Positions 53,137 through 62,791 of a DNA stretch of 64,000 bases are shown here, piece by piece. Location of the stretch: the NCBI RefSeq assembly GCF_019145495.1, contig NZ_JAHSTU010000001.1:868001-932000 (forward strand), given 5' to 3'. How positions within the stretch are numbered: the first letter of the stretch is position 1; the number at the start of each line of letters is the position of its first letter. Made by a program: the position numbers and the translations under genes. Below the pieces are notes generated by a model. It was not told where the DNA came from and ran no database searches. It saw nothing but the letters and a program-made list of their open reading frames with translations. The stretch comes from Pseudomonas azerbaijanoccidentalis. Its GTDB lineage: Bacteria; Pseudomonadota; Gammaproteobacteria; Pseudomonadales; Pseudomonadaceae.

Positions 53137-54282
53137 ATGTCCGGCCTCAACGACCTGCTTCACGCCATCGACACCGCCGCCCAAACCGGCGAAGAAACCA
53201 TCCTCACTACCGTGGTCAAGGTCGAAGGTTCGGCCTATCGCCGGCCCGGTGCGCGCATGCTCATTCCGCTGCACGGCCGTACCGTCGGCACCGTCAGCGG
53301 CGGTTGCCTGGAACAGGACCTGGCAAAAAAAGCCTGGTGGCTGACCGATTCCGGCGAACCCGTGGTGCGTCGCTACAGCACCGGCGCCACCGAAGACGAG
53401 GACGATGAACAAAGCGCCCTGACCTTTGGTTTGGGCTGCAATGGCACGGTATTCGTGCTGCTCGAACGCCTGCGCGCGAAAACCCCGTCGCCGGCCATCG
53501 ACCTCCTGCGCCGAGTCCGCGACCACCAGCAACCCGCCGCCATGGCCACGGTCATTGCCACTTCACGCAACGCTTCGGCGCGGGTCGGTGATCGATGGTT
53601 GTCAAACTCCGAGCATGCCCTGCGCAACCCACAATTGAACAACGCCATCGGCCACGACCTGTACAAGACCCTGCTGCAGAAAAAGTCATCGATCCGGCTC
53701 TACACCGACGCCCGTGGCGAAATCGAAGTGTTCTTCGAATACATCGCGCCACCGCCACGATTGGTGATCTTCGGCGCCGGGCATGACGCACAGCCGCTGG
53801 TGCGCATGGCCAAACTGTTGAACTGGCATGTGACGGTCATCGACAGCCGCAGCCACTTCGCCCGCCCCGAACGATTTCCCCAGGCCGATGCCGTGATCTT
53901 CGCCAACCTCGACAACCCGTTCGATCTGCACCCGCTGATCGACGGCGCCGCCGTGGCCGTCATGACCCACAGCTATCGCCAGGACCGCCATTGGCTCGCT
54001 CAAGCGCAGCAAGCCGCGCCCGCCTACCTCGGCCAGCTCGGCCCCAAGGAACGCACCGAACGCTTGCTGACAGACATCGGCCGCAGCCCTTCGGCCCTGC
54101 ACTACCCGATGGGTCTGGACCTGGGTGGCGATGCCCCTGAAAGCGTGGCGCTGGCGATACTCGCAGAGATGACCGCCGTGCTGAACCAGCGCCAGGGCGG
54201 GATGCTCAGGCATCGGGTCAAGCCGATTCATCAGGCGGATCTGGTGGTGAGTGAAAACCTCGATGTTGCAACGATGATTTGA
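53137..54282 (+). CDS. XdhC family molybdenum-cofactor maturation protein
   Basis: This 381-aa protein has an XdhC/CoxI N-terminal domain (VVKVEGSAYRRPGARMLIPL, VSGGCLEQDLAKKAWW, GLGCNGTVFVLLERL) and a C-terminal Rossmann domain (LVIFGAGHDAQPLVRMAKLLNWHVTVIDSRSHFARPERFP, ending MTHSYRQDRHWLAQA). XdhC binds and inserts the sulfurated Mo cofactor into molybdenum hydroxylases. The obvious client here is the hydroxylase at 40.9-43.6 kb, ten kilobases away. The ATG follows AGGAAGAG; the longer frame begins in the REP and is rejected. Confidence 0.9.
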   Translation: MSGLNDLLHAIDTAAQTGEETILTTVVKVEGSAYRRPGARMLIPLHGRTVGTVSGGCLEQDLAKKAWWLTDSGEPVVRRYSTGATEDEDDEQSALTFGLGCNGTVFVLLERLRAKTPSPAIDLLRRVRDHQQPAAMATVIATSRNASARVGDRWLSNSEHALRNPQLNNAIGHDLYKTLLQKKSSIRLYTDARGEIEVFFEYIAPPPRLVIFGAGHDAQPLVRMAKLLNWHVTVIDSRSHFARPERFPQADAVIFANLDNPFDLHPLIDGAAVAVMTHSYRQDRHWLAQAQQAAPAYLGQLGPKERTERLLTDIGRSPSALHYPMGLDLGGDAPESVALAILAEMTAVLNQRQGGMLRHRVKPIHQADLVVSENLDVATMI

Positions 54283-54292
54283 AGATCAAAGT

Positions 54293-54363
54293 CAAAAGAT
54301 CGCAGCCTGCGGCAGCTCCTACAAAGATCTCCTGTAGGAGCTGCCGCAGGCTGCGATCTTCTG
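54293..54363. repeat. REPIN-type REP doublet, left flank of RAYT
   Basis: AAAGATCGCAGCCTGCGGCA/GCTCCTAC, spacer AAAGATCTC, then the inverted copy. The doublet is identical, including the spacer, to the one at 54930-54998. Confidence 0.9.
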
Positions 54364-54373
54364 ACTTTGCTCT

Positions 54374-54832
54374 TCAAACCCAGATGGCATCCCACAACGG
54401 ATAATCACCTATCCGTTTCACCAGCCCAGCGCGCAAAGGATTCATAACGATGTAGCGGGCAGCGTCCTTGACGTCTTCCTCTTTGCGTAGTGCTCGATCG
54501 TAGTAGCCGCGTTGCCATAACCTGCTTTCGCGCTGACGTACAAGGTTCACGGATCGACTGCTTCTTGATTTGATTCGGCACATGAGCTCGGCCAACGTGC
54601 CGTGTTTCAGTTCGATCAACCAATGCAAGTGATCTGGCATCACCACCCAAGCCAAAGAGTCAACGAGCGAAGCGTTTTCAGTAGAGCGCAGCTGATCCAC
54701 CAAAAGCCGTCCCAACCGCCAGTCAGCAAACACAGGCTCCCGTTGATTCACCACAGTGGTCAGAAGGTAAATTCGCCCAGTTTCTGAAAAACGGGCTTTA
54801 CGCAGGCGACATCCATTTGCAGCGATAGGCAT
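54374..54832 (-). CDS. REP-associated tyrosine transposase (RAYT, Y1/TnpA_REP family)
   Basis: This 152-aa protein is of the IS200/IS605 Y1-transposase-related family. It has the HUH-type motif VVMPDHLHWLIEL (H-x-H), the catalytic Tyr within LWQRGYYDRALRKEEDV, and the C-terminal AARYIVMNPLRAGLVKRIGDYPLWDAIW, diagnostic of RAYTs. The ATG follows GGAGGG by eight bases. RAYTs cut and join REP single strands and are held responsible for dispersing REPs. Two identical REP doublets flank this gene, the classic REP-RAYT unit. The gene looks intact. Confidence 0.92.
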   Translation of the reverse strand: MPIAANGCRLRKARFSETGRIYLLTTVVNQREPVFADWRLGRLLVDQLRSTENASLVDSLAWVVMPDHLHWLIELKHGTLAELMCRIKSRSSRSVNLVRQRESRLWQRGYYDRALRKEEDVKDAARYIVMNPLRAGLVKRIGDYPLWDAIWV

Positions 54833-54929
54833 TCCGTTGCCCTCCAAAAAACGTATCGACAGATGGAAGATAGCGGGTGGATGTCGTCACGCTCGTTGAA
54901 GATTTTTCGCGATGTTTCTGGGATGCTGA

Positions 54930-54998
54930 AAAGATCGCAGCCTGCGGCAGCTCCTACAAAGATCTCCTGTAGGAGCTGCCGCAGGCTGCGATCTTTTG
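54930..54998. repeat. REPIN-type REP doublet, right flank of RAYT
   Basis: Identical to the left-flank doublet over about 68 bases, spacer included. It also precedes the converging amidase gene stop. Confidence 0.9.
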
Positions 54999-55003
54999 CG
55001 GGC

Positions 55004-56287
55004 TCAAGCCGCCAACTCGCCCTTCGCCACGGCCGCAGAAGCCGCCAGCATCGCGCGCAACAGCACTGCGCATCCGGCAGCGAGGTCGTCCGGGGCGGCA
55101 TTTTCGATTTCGTTGTGGCTGATGCCGCCTTCGCACGGCACGAAGATCATCCCGGCCGGGCCGAGTTCGGCGAGGAAAATGGCGTCATGGCCTGCGCCGC
55201 TGACGATGTCCATGTGCGACAGGCCCAAACCTTGGGCGGCGCCACGCACGGCTTCGACGCAGCCTTGGTCGAAATACAGCGGTGGGAAGTCTGCGGTGGG
55301 CGTCAGTTCGAAGCTCAGGCCATGTTCTTCACAAGTGGTTGCGATAACTTCGCGTACTTCGGCAATCATCGAGTCCAGCCGCGCCGGTTCCAGGTGCCGG
55401 AAGTCCAGAGTCATGCGCACTTCGCCGGGAATGACATTGCGCGAGCCGGGATAGGCTTGCAGGCAGCCGACGGTGCCGCAGGCGTGGGGTTGATGGCCGA
55501 GGGCTGCGCGATTGACCGCGCCGACGATCACCGCCGCGCCGACCAAGGCATCTTTGCGCAGGTGCATCGGGGTCGGGCCGGCGTGGGCTTCGACGCCGCG
55601 CAGTTTCAGGTCGAACCATTTTTGCCCGAGGGCACCCATCACGATGCCGATGGTTTTGTGTTCGTCTTCGAGGATCGGGCCTTGCTCGATGTGCGCTTCA
55701 AAGTAGGCGCCGACCTTGTGCCCGCTGACTTTGCGCGGGCCGGCGTAGCCAATGGCATTCAGTGCCTCCCCCACCGTCACGCCTTCGGCATCGACCTTGG
55801 CCAGGGTTTCTTCAAGGGTGAACTTTTCTGCAAAAACGCCGGAGCCCATCATGCACGGGGCAAAACGCGAGCCTTCTTCGTTTGTCCAGACCACCACCTC
55901 CAGCGGCGCCTCGGTCTCTATCTTCAGATCGTTCAACGTGCGCAGCACTTCAACGCCCGCCAGCACGCCGAAACAGCCGTCGAACTTGCCGCCGGTGGGT
56001 TGGGTGTCGATGTGGCTGCCGGTCATCACCGGGGGCAGATTCGGGTTACGCCCCGGGCGGCGGGCGAAGATGTTGCCGACGGCGTCGACGCTGACGGTGC
56101 AGCCCGCCTCTTCGCACCATTTGACGAAGATGTCCCGAGCCTGGCGGTCGAGATCAGTCAGGGCCAGGCGACAGACCCCGCCCTTGACCGTGGCGCCGAG
56201 CTTGGCCAGCTCCATGAGCGACTGCCACAAGCGATCGCGATTGATGTGCTGATGGGTGGACTGCAGAACGTCTACGGCCGCGTTCAT
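55004..56287 (-). CDS. Zn-dependent hydantoinase/carbamoylase amidase (beta-ureidopropionase)
   Basis: This 427-aa M20-family metal-dependent amidohydrolase has the metal site TGSHIDTQPTGGKFDGCFG (His, Asp), WTNEEGSRFAPCMMGSG (Glu pair) and HIEQGPILE, a dimer-interface domain around residues 210-330 (GVEAHAGPTPMHLRKDA) and the late His in SGAGHDAIFLA. Members cleave N-carbamoyl-beta-alanine or N-carbamoyl amino acids, the last step of reductive pyrimidine breakdown. It is one of four genes of this pathway in the block (with NCS1 permease, dihydropyrimidinase and PreT/PreA) and is transcribed leftward, away from the promoter region near 58 kb. Confidence 0.9.
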   Translation of the reverse strand: MNAAVDVLQSTHQHINRDRLWQSLMELAKLGATVKGGVCRLALTDLDRQARDIFVKWCEEAGCTVSVDAVGNIFARRPGRNPNLPPVMTGSHIDTQPTGGKFDGCFGVLAGVEVLRTLNDLKIETEAPLEVVVWTNEEGSRFAPCMMGSGVFAEKFTLEETLAKVDAEGVTVGEALNAIGYAGPRKVSGHKVGAYFEAHIEQGPILEDEHKTIGIVMGALGQKWFDLKLRGVEAHAGPTPMHLRKDALVGAAVIVGAVNRAALGHQPHACGTVGCLQAYPGSRNVIPGEVRMTLDFRHLEPARLDSMIAEVREVIATTCEEHGLSFELTPTADFPPLYFDQGCVEAVRGAAQGLGLSHMDIVSGAGHDAIFLAELGPAGMIFVPCEGGISHNEIENAAPDDLAAGCAVLLRAMLAASAAVAKGELAA

Positions 56288-56350
56288 GATGATCTCCTCA
56301 GGCTGTTCTTATGGATTTCTTCAGGCAATTTGTCGGTGATTTTGAGACCC

Positions 56351-56426
56351 TCATCGCGGGCAAGCCCGCTCCCACAGGTTTTGTGAACGCTTGAGAAACC
56401 TGTGGGAGCTGGCCTGCCAGCGATGA
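56351..56426. repeat. REP pair (TGTGGGAGC type, degenerate left copy)
   Basis: Left copy CATCGCGGGCAAGCCCGCTCCCACAG and right copy CTGTGGGAGCTGGCCTGCCAGCGATG are inverted around about 20 bases, between the permease and amidase genes. Confidence 0.85.
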
Positions 56427-56435
56427 GGCCAGTGT

Positions 56436-57920
56436 TCACACCGCCGATTTCGCAATTGAAGGGCTGGGCCGCATCACACTCAACCCGTAATAAATCAACC
56501 CGCCCAGCGCCGAGCCGGTAAACCAGCCATAGCTGTAGAACCAGCTGAATGCGTCGCTGCCCAGCGACAACAACGTCAGCACCACCGGCACCCCGAAAGC
56601 GATGAACCCACTCCAGTTCCACGCCGGGTACACGTCGTCGCGATACAGACCCGCCAGGTCCAATTGCTGTTTCTTGATCAGGAAATAATCCACCACCATG
56701 ATGCCGGCGATCGGCCCGAGCAGGCTGGAATAGCCGAGCAACCAATTGGAGTAGACGGTTTCCAGACTGATGTCCGAGACGATCAGGCCAAGCTTTTTCA
56801 ACAGCTCATGGGCCATTAACGCCAAGCCGACGAATCCGGTGAGCAATACGGCATTGGTGCGGTTGATCACCTTGGGCGCAATGTTCTGGAAATCGTTTGT
56901 CGGCGAAACGATATTGGCCGCGGTGTTGGTTGACAGCGTGGCGATGATGATCAGTGCCATCGCCAGTGCGACCCACATCGGGCTCTGGATATGGCCGATC
57001 AGCGTCACCGGATCGGACACCGTCACGCCCACGAGTTTCACGGAAGCGGCGGTCATCACCACACCCAGGGACGCGAACAGGAACATGGTCAGCGGCAGGC
57101 CAATGATCTGCCCGACGATCTGATCCTTCTGGCTTTTCGCGTAGCGGCTGAAGTCCGGAATATTCAGCGACAGTGTCGCCCAAAACCCGACCATCGCCGT
57201 CAGCCCGGCAGCGAAGTAACTGGCCACGCCCGCGCCTTCCGGACGCTTGGCCGGGATCGCCAGCAGTTCAGTCATCGACACGTTCGGCATCGCCCACACC
57301 AGCAGGCCTACACCTACCGCCACCAGCAGCGGCGCGGAAAGGGTTTCCAGCCACTTGATGGACTCGGCGCCGCGAATCACCACCCACAGGTTCAGCGCCC
57401 AGAACACCATGAAGCCAATCACTTCACCGGTGCCGCCCAGGGATTTCCAGCCCTCGAACACCGAGCCCAGAAACAGATGAATCGCCAGGCCACCGAACAT
57501 CGTTTGAATGCCGAACCATCCACACGCCACCAGCGCACGGATCAGGCACGGGATGTTGGAACCGAGGATACCGAAGGACGAGCGCAGCAACACCGGAAAC
57601 GGAATGCCGTACTTGGTGCCGGGGAAGGCATTCAACGTCAGCGGGATCAGGACAATGATGTTGGCAAACAGAATCGCCAGCAGCGCTTCACCCACGCTCA
57701 GGCCGAAGTAGGCGGTCAACACGCCGCCGAGGGTGTAGGTCGGTACGCAAATCGCCATGCCGACCCACAGCGCGGTGATGTGCCATTTGTTCCAGGTTCG
57801 TTCGCGCACCTTGGTGGGCGCAATGTCGTGGTTATAACGGGGACTGTCGAGGACATCGCTGCCGGCTTCAAGCTCAAACAAGCCGTCGCGCTCGGTCACT
57901 TGCGATCTGATCTGTTGCAT
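56436..57920 (-). CDS. NCS1 family nucleobase:cation symporter (pyrimidine/hydantoin type)
   Basis: This protein of about 494 aa has 12 hydrophobic segments. NCS1 blocks are NKWHITALWVGMAICVPTYTLGGVL, GIPFPVLLRSSFGILGSNIP (substrate gate), GWFGIQTMFGGLAI, LSLNIPDFSRYAKSQKDQ and AANIVSPTNDFQN. These fit the uracil, allantoin or hydantoin branch. I place the start at the ATG preceded by GTGGAGCG; another ATG 36 bases upstream (MSNNNQ) is in frame but has no ribosome binding site. It brings uracil, thymine or hydantoin to the enzymes of this block. Divergent from the dihydropyrimidinase gene across a 500-base control region. Confidence 0.9.
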   Translation of the reverse strand: MQQIRSQVTERDGLFELEAGSDVLDSPRYNHDIAPTKVRERTWNKWHITALWVGMAICVPTYTLGGVLTAYFGLSVGEALLAILFANIIVLIPLTLNAFPGTKYGIPFPVLLRSSFGILGSNIPCLIRALVACGWFGIQTMFGGLAIHLFLGSVFEGWKSLGGTGEVIGFMVFWALNLWVVIRGAESIKWLETLSAPLLVAVGVGLLVWAMPNVSMTELLAIPAKRPEGAGVASYFAAGLTAMVGFWATLSLNIPDFSRYAKSQKDQIVGQIIGLPLTMFLFASLGVVMTAASVKLVGVTVSDPVTLIGHIQSPMWVALAMALIIIATLSTNTAANIVSPTNDFQNIAPKVINRTNAVLLTGFVGLALMAHELLKKLGLIVSDISLETVYSNWLLGYSSLLGPIAGIMVVDYFLIKKQQLDLAGLYRDDVYPAWNWSGFIAFGVPVVLTLLSLGSDAFSWFYSYGWFTGSALGGLIYYGLSVMRPSPSIAKSAV

Positions 57921-58032
57921 GGCCGCTCCACTGTTCTTTTGATTATTGTTGCTCATCAGGGACTGGCGGAATCAATAAACGTGCCGAGTGCCCCGCTTGC
58001 GCATCGGGCAGTTCCATAAACACTTTGCAACT

Positions 58033-58050
58033 AACTGATGTTTATCAGTT
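58033..58050. promoter_or_regulatory. Inverted repeat upstream of the NCS1 permease
   Basis: AACTGAT pairs with ATCAGTT around GTTT, about 115 bases before the permease start. Candidate operator or leader hairpin. Confidence 0.4.
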
Positions 58051-58204
58051 TTATTATCTGACTTGACTGTTTGCCGTGACACTCAGGCCGAATGCCGAGC
58101 AAGTTGTCCGAACAGTCAGGACTCAATCTGGTGCGTTGAATTTATTTTTCAAAGTTGCGCATCAATCATAGACCCACTCAAACAGCTGATTTCACATAAG
58201 AAAT

Positions 58205-58230
58205 CTTGACCATATTTCGATCCTGTCAAG
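58205..58230. promoter_or_regulatory. Candidate RutR-like operator (TTGACCA half-site)
   Basis: CTTGAC-N14-GTCAAG is an inverted repeat. Its left half TTGACCA equals one half-site of the known E. coli RutR consensus TTGACCAnnTGGTCAA. A RutR-like TetR regulator is encoded at the end of this gene block. Confidence 0.45.
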
Positions 58231-58235
58231 TGCGT

Positions 58236-58263
58236 CAAAATGGTGAGAGGCCTCACCATTTTG
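58236..58263. promoter_or_regulatory. 12-bp perfect palindrome in the pyrimidine control region
   Basis: CAAAATGGTGAG and CTCACCATTTTG are perfect complements around AGGC. It lies six bases from the RutR-like site and 200 bases before the dihydropyrimidinase start. It could be a second operator or a transcript hairpin. Confidence 0.5.
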
Positions 58264-58421
58264 GTGATTTGTAATTTTAATTGTTAATTATCAATCAGTT
58301 AAAACAGCAATAAGCTTATAAAAAATATTCTTGCTGATTCCATCAACTGCGGCTAGCGTTTAATCCTGACAGTGCTGACAGGAATAACCCTGTTGGCACT
58401 CGCTTTATATAAAACACCTAG

Positions 58422-59903
<1,482 letters not shown>

Positions 59904-59925
59904 CGCCACAGGAAAACGCACCCCA

Positions 59926-60015
59926 GCGTAGGAGCTGCCGAAGGCTGCGATCTTTTGATCTTGATCTTAAAAAACAAAGTCAAAAGATCGCAGCCTTCGG
60001 CAGCTCCTACAGGGG
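59926..60015. repeat. REP pair
   Basis: Inverted GTAGGAGCTGCCGAAGGCTGCGATC copies flank about 30 bases, between the dihydropyrimidinase and preT genes. Confidence 0.85.
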
Positions 60016-60061
60016 ATCGAGTAGCAGAGGCAGCACCTCAAATTACCGTGAGGCCAAAACC

Positions 60062-61429
60062 GTGATCAAGACCCTGACCCACCTCCCCCATCCCTACGAG
60101 AATGCAGCCGCCCTCGCCGGCCATTTCACCGACCTGGCGCCGCCGCTCAACGATCGCCAGGCGCACCTTGAGGCTTCGCGTTGTCTGTATTGCTACGACG
60201 CGCCCTGCGTGAACGCTTGCCCGAGCGAGATCGACATTCCCTCGTTCATTCGCAACATCTACCAGGACAACGTGCAAGGTGCGGCGCAGAAAATCCTCTC
60301 GGCCAATATCCTCGGCGGCAGTTGCGCCCGGGTTTGCCCAACGGAGATCCTTTGCCAGCAAGCCTGCGTACGCAACAACGCCCACGAATGCGCGCCGGTG
60401 TTGATCGGCCTGCTGCAGCGCTTCGCCGTGGACAACGCGCACTTCAGCGAACACCCGTTCCCCCGCGCCGCCGCTACCGGCAAACGCATCGCCGTGGTCG
60501 GTGCCGGGCCGGCCGGGCTGTCCTGCGCCCACCGCAGTGCCATGCATGGCCACGACGTGGTGATTTTCGAGGCTCGGGAAAAGGCCGGCGGGCTCAACGA
60601 ATACGGGATCGCCAAGTACAAACTGGTCGACGATTACGCACAGAAGGAACTCGACTTTCTGCTGCAGATCGGCGGAATCGAAATCCGCCATGGGCACAAA
60701 CTCGGGGAAAACCTGACCCTCAGCGAACTGCATCAGCAATTCGATGCCGTGTTCCTCGGCCTCGGTCTGGCGGCGAGCAAGCAACTGGGCCTGGTCCACG
60801 AGGACGCGCCGGGAATTCTGGCCGCCACCGACTACATTCGCGAATTGCGCCAGGCCGACGACCTGACGCAACTGCCGCTGGCTGAGCATTGCATCGTGCT
60901 CGGCGCAGGCAACACCGCCATCGACATGGCCGTGCAAATGGCCCGCCTCGGTGCTCGCGACGTCAATCTGGTGTACCGCCGTGGCGTCGAGGACATGGGC
61001 GCGACGCATCACGAACAAGACATCGCCAAAGCCAATCAGGTGCGCCTGTTGACTTGGGCGCAGCCGGAAGAAGTTTTACTCGATGACCAAGGGCAGGTGC
61101 GCGGCATGCGTTTCTCACGCACGCATCTGGTTGAAGGTCGTCTGCAAACCACCGGTGAAACCTTCGAGCTGGCCGCCGACGCGATTTTCAAAGCCATCGG
61201 CCAGGCCTTCGATGGCAGCGCCCTCGCCGACCCGCTGGCCCGTGAACTCAAGCGTCAGGGTGAACGGATCGCCGTGGATGAAAACCTGCGCACCAGCATT
61301 CCCGGCGTGTATGCCGGCGGTGACTGCACCAGCCTCGATCAGGACCTGACCGTGCAAGCCGTGCAGCACGGCAAGCGGGCCGCCGAGGCCATGCACACTC
61401 AACTGATGCTCAACGTGGAGGCTGCGTAA
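60062..61429 (+). CDS. preT: Dihydropyrimidine dehydrogenase subunit A (PreT-like, NAD(P)-dependent)
   Basis: This 455-aa flavin iron-sulphur protein has N-terminal Cys clusters CLYCYDAPCVNACPSEIDIPSF and GGSCARVCPTEILCQQACVRN, followed by a glutamate-synthase-like FAD domain (IAVVGAGPAGLSCAHRSAMHGHDVVIFEA), the NAD(P) site VLGAGNTAIDMAVQMARLGA, and the return FAD motif IPGVYAGGDCTS. It feeds electrons to PreA, which is encoded immediately downstream. The GTG start has GTGAGG about 13 bases upstream, an ordinary but weak signal. In bacteria PreTA reduces uracil and thymine, the first step of the reductive pathway completed by HydA and the amidase here. Confidence 0.92.
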   Translation: MIKTLTHLPHPYENAAALAGHFTDLAPPLNDRQAHLEASRCLYCYDAPCVNACPSEIDIPSFIRNIYQDNVQGAAQKILSANILGGSCARVCPTEILCQQACVRNNAHECAPVLIGLLQRFAVDNAHFSEHPFPRAAATGKRIAVVGAGPAGLSCAHRSAMHGHDVVIFEAREKAGGLNEYGIAKYKLVDDYAQKELDFLLQIGGIEIRHGHKLGENLTLSELHQQFDAVFLGLGLAASKQLGLVHEDAPGILAATDYIRELRQADDLTQLPLAEHCIVLGAGNTAIDMAVQMARLGARDVNLVYRRGVEDMGATHHEQDIAKANQVRLLTWAQPEEVLLDDQGQVRGMRFSRTHLVEGRLQTTGETFELAADAIFKAIGQAFDGSALADPLARELKRQGERIAVDENLRTSIPGVYAGGDCTSLDQDLTVQAVQHGKRAAEAMHTQLMLNVEAA

Positions 61430-62704
61430 ATGGCCGATCTGTCGATTGTCTTCGCTGGCATCAAATCCCCCAACCCGTTCTGGCTGGCCTCCGCGCCGCC
61501 GACCGACAAGGCCTACAACGTGGTCCGAGCTTTCGAAGCGGGCTGGGGCGGCGTGGTCTGGAAAACCCTGGGTGAAGACCCGGCGGCGGTGAACGTTTCG
61601 TCACGCTACTCGGCGCACTTCGGAGCGAACAGAGAGGTGCTCGGATTTAACAACATCGAACTGATCACCGACCGCTCGCTGGAGATCAACCTGCGCGAGA
61701 TCACGCAGGTGAAAAAGGACTGGCCGGATCGTGCGTTGATCGTGTCGCTGATGGTGCCTTGCGTCGAAGAATCCTGGAAACACATCCTGCCTTTGGTGGA
61801 AGCCACCGGTGCCGACGGTATCGAATTGAACTTCGGTTGCCCCCACGGCATGCCGGAACGCGGCATGGGTGCGGCGGTCGGCCAGGTGCCGGAGTACGTC
61901 GAGCAGGTCACCCGCTGGTGCAAAACGTATTGCTCGCTGCCGGTGATCGTCAAACTCACGCCCAACATCACCGATATCCGAGTCGCGGCCCGTGCCGCGC
62001 ATCGAGGCGGCGCCGATGCGGTGTCGTTGATCAACACCATCAACTCGATCACCAGCGTCAATCTGGAGCGCATGGTCGCCAACCCAATCGTCGGCAGCCA
62101 AAGCACTCACGGCGGTTATTGCGGTTCGGCGGTCAAGCCGATTGCCTTGAACATGGTCGCCGAAATTGCCCGCGACCCGCAGACCCACGGCCTGCCCATC
62201 AGTGGCATTGGCGGCATCGGCAACTGGCGCGATGCCGCAGAGTTCATTGCCTTGGGCTGCGGTTCGGTGCAGGTGTGCACGGCGGCGATGCTCCACGGTT
62301 TCCGGATTGTCGAAGAAATGAAGGACGGCCTGTCGCGGTGGATGGACAGTCAGGGCTACACCAGCATTGCGCAGTTTTCCGGGCGTGCGGTGGGCAACAC
62401 CACCGACTGGAAGTACCTGGACATCAACTATCAGGTGATCGCCAAAATCGACCAAGAGGCCTGTATCGGTTGTGGTCGTTGCCACATCGCTTGCGAAGAC
62501 ACCTCGCACCAGGCCGTAGCCAGCCTGAAAAAGGCCGACGGTACGCACAGTTATGAAGTGATCGATGAGGAATGTGTGGGTTGCAACCTGTGCCAGATCA
62601 CCTGCCCCGTGCAGGACTGCATCGAGATGGTGCCCGTGGAAACCGGCAAGCCGTTTCTGGACTGGAATCATGACCCGAGGAATCCGTACCACGTCGCCGT
62701 TTGA
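61430..62704 (+). CDS. preA: Dihydropyrimidine dehydrogenase subunit B (PreA-like)
   Basis: This 424-aa protein starts directly after the preT stop. It has an N-terminal FMN TIM barrel of the dihydroorotate/dihydropyrimidine dehydrogenase type (SIVFAGIKSPNPFWLASAPPTDKAYNV, ELNFGCPHGMPERGMGAAVGQ, VIVKLTPNITDI, SGIGGIGNWRDAAEFIALG) and a C-terminal ferredoxin domain with two clusters, CIGCGRCHIACED and CVGCNLCQITCPVQDC. It reduces the pyrimidine ring using electrons from PreT. A REP pair follows the stop. Confidence 0.93.
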   Translation: MADLSIVFAGIKSPNPFWLASAPPTDKAYNVVRAFEAGWGGVVWKTLGEDPAAVNVSSRYSAHFGANREVLGFNNIELITDRSLEINLREITQVKKDWPDRALIVSLMVPCVEESWKHILPLVEATGADGIELNFGCPHGMPERGMGAAVGQVPEYVEQVTRWCKTYCSLPVIVKLTPNITDIRVAARAAHRGGADAVSLINTINSITSVNLERMVANPIVGSQSTHGGYCGSAVKPIALNMVAEIARDPQTHGLPISGIGGIGNWRDAAEFIALGCGSVQVCTAAMLHGFRIVEEMKDGLSRWMDSQGYTSIAQFSGRAVGNTTDWKYLDINYQVIAKIDQEACIGCGRCHIACEDTSHQAVASLKKADGTHSYEVIDEECVGCNLCQITCPVQDCIEMVPVETGKPFLDWNHDPRNPYHVAV

Positions 62705-62710
62705 TTGTTA

Positions 62711-62791
62711 AGATCAAAAGATCGCAGCCTTCGGCAGCGCCTACAGGGAACGCGTGTCTCTGTAGGAGCTGCCGAAGGCTGCGATCTTTTA
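62711..62791. repeat. REP pair
   Basis: Two inverted REP copies lie between the convergent preA and TetR genes; the right copy touches the TetR stop. Confidence 0.85.

Noticed and set aside
54374..54998. Insertion sequence of the IS200/IS605 type
   Set aside because: The protein has the RAYT C-terminus and is flanked by REP doublets, with no left and right IS ends or accessory tnpB gene; it was called a RAYT instead.
58386..58410. Possible sigma-54 promoter (TTGGCACTCGCTTTATA) before the dihydropyrimidinase gene
   Set aside because: The -24 GG is present, but no GC occurs ten bases later as required for the -12 element.
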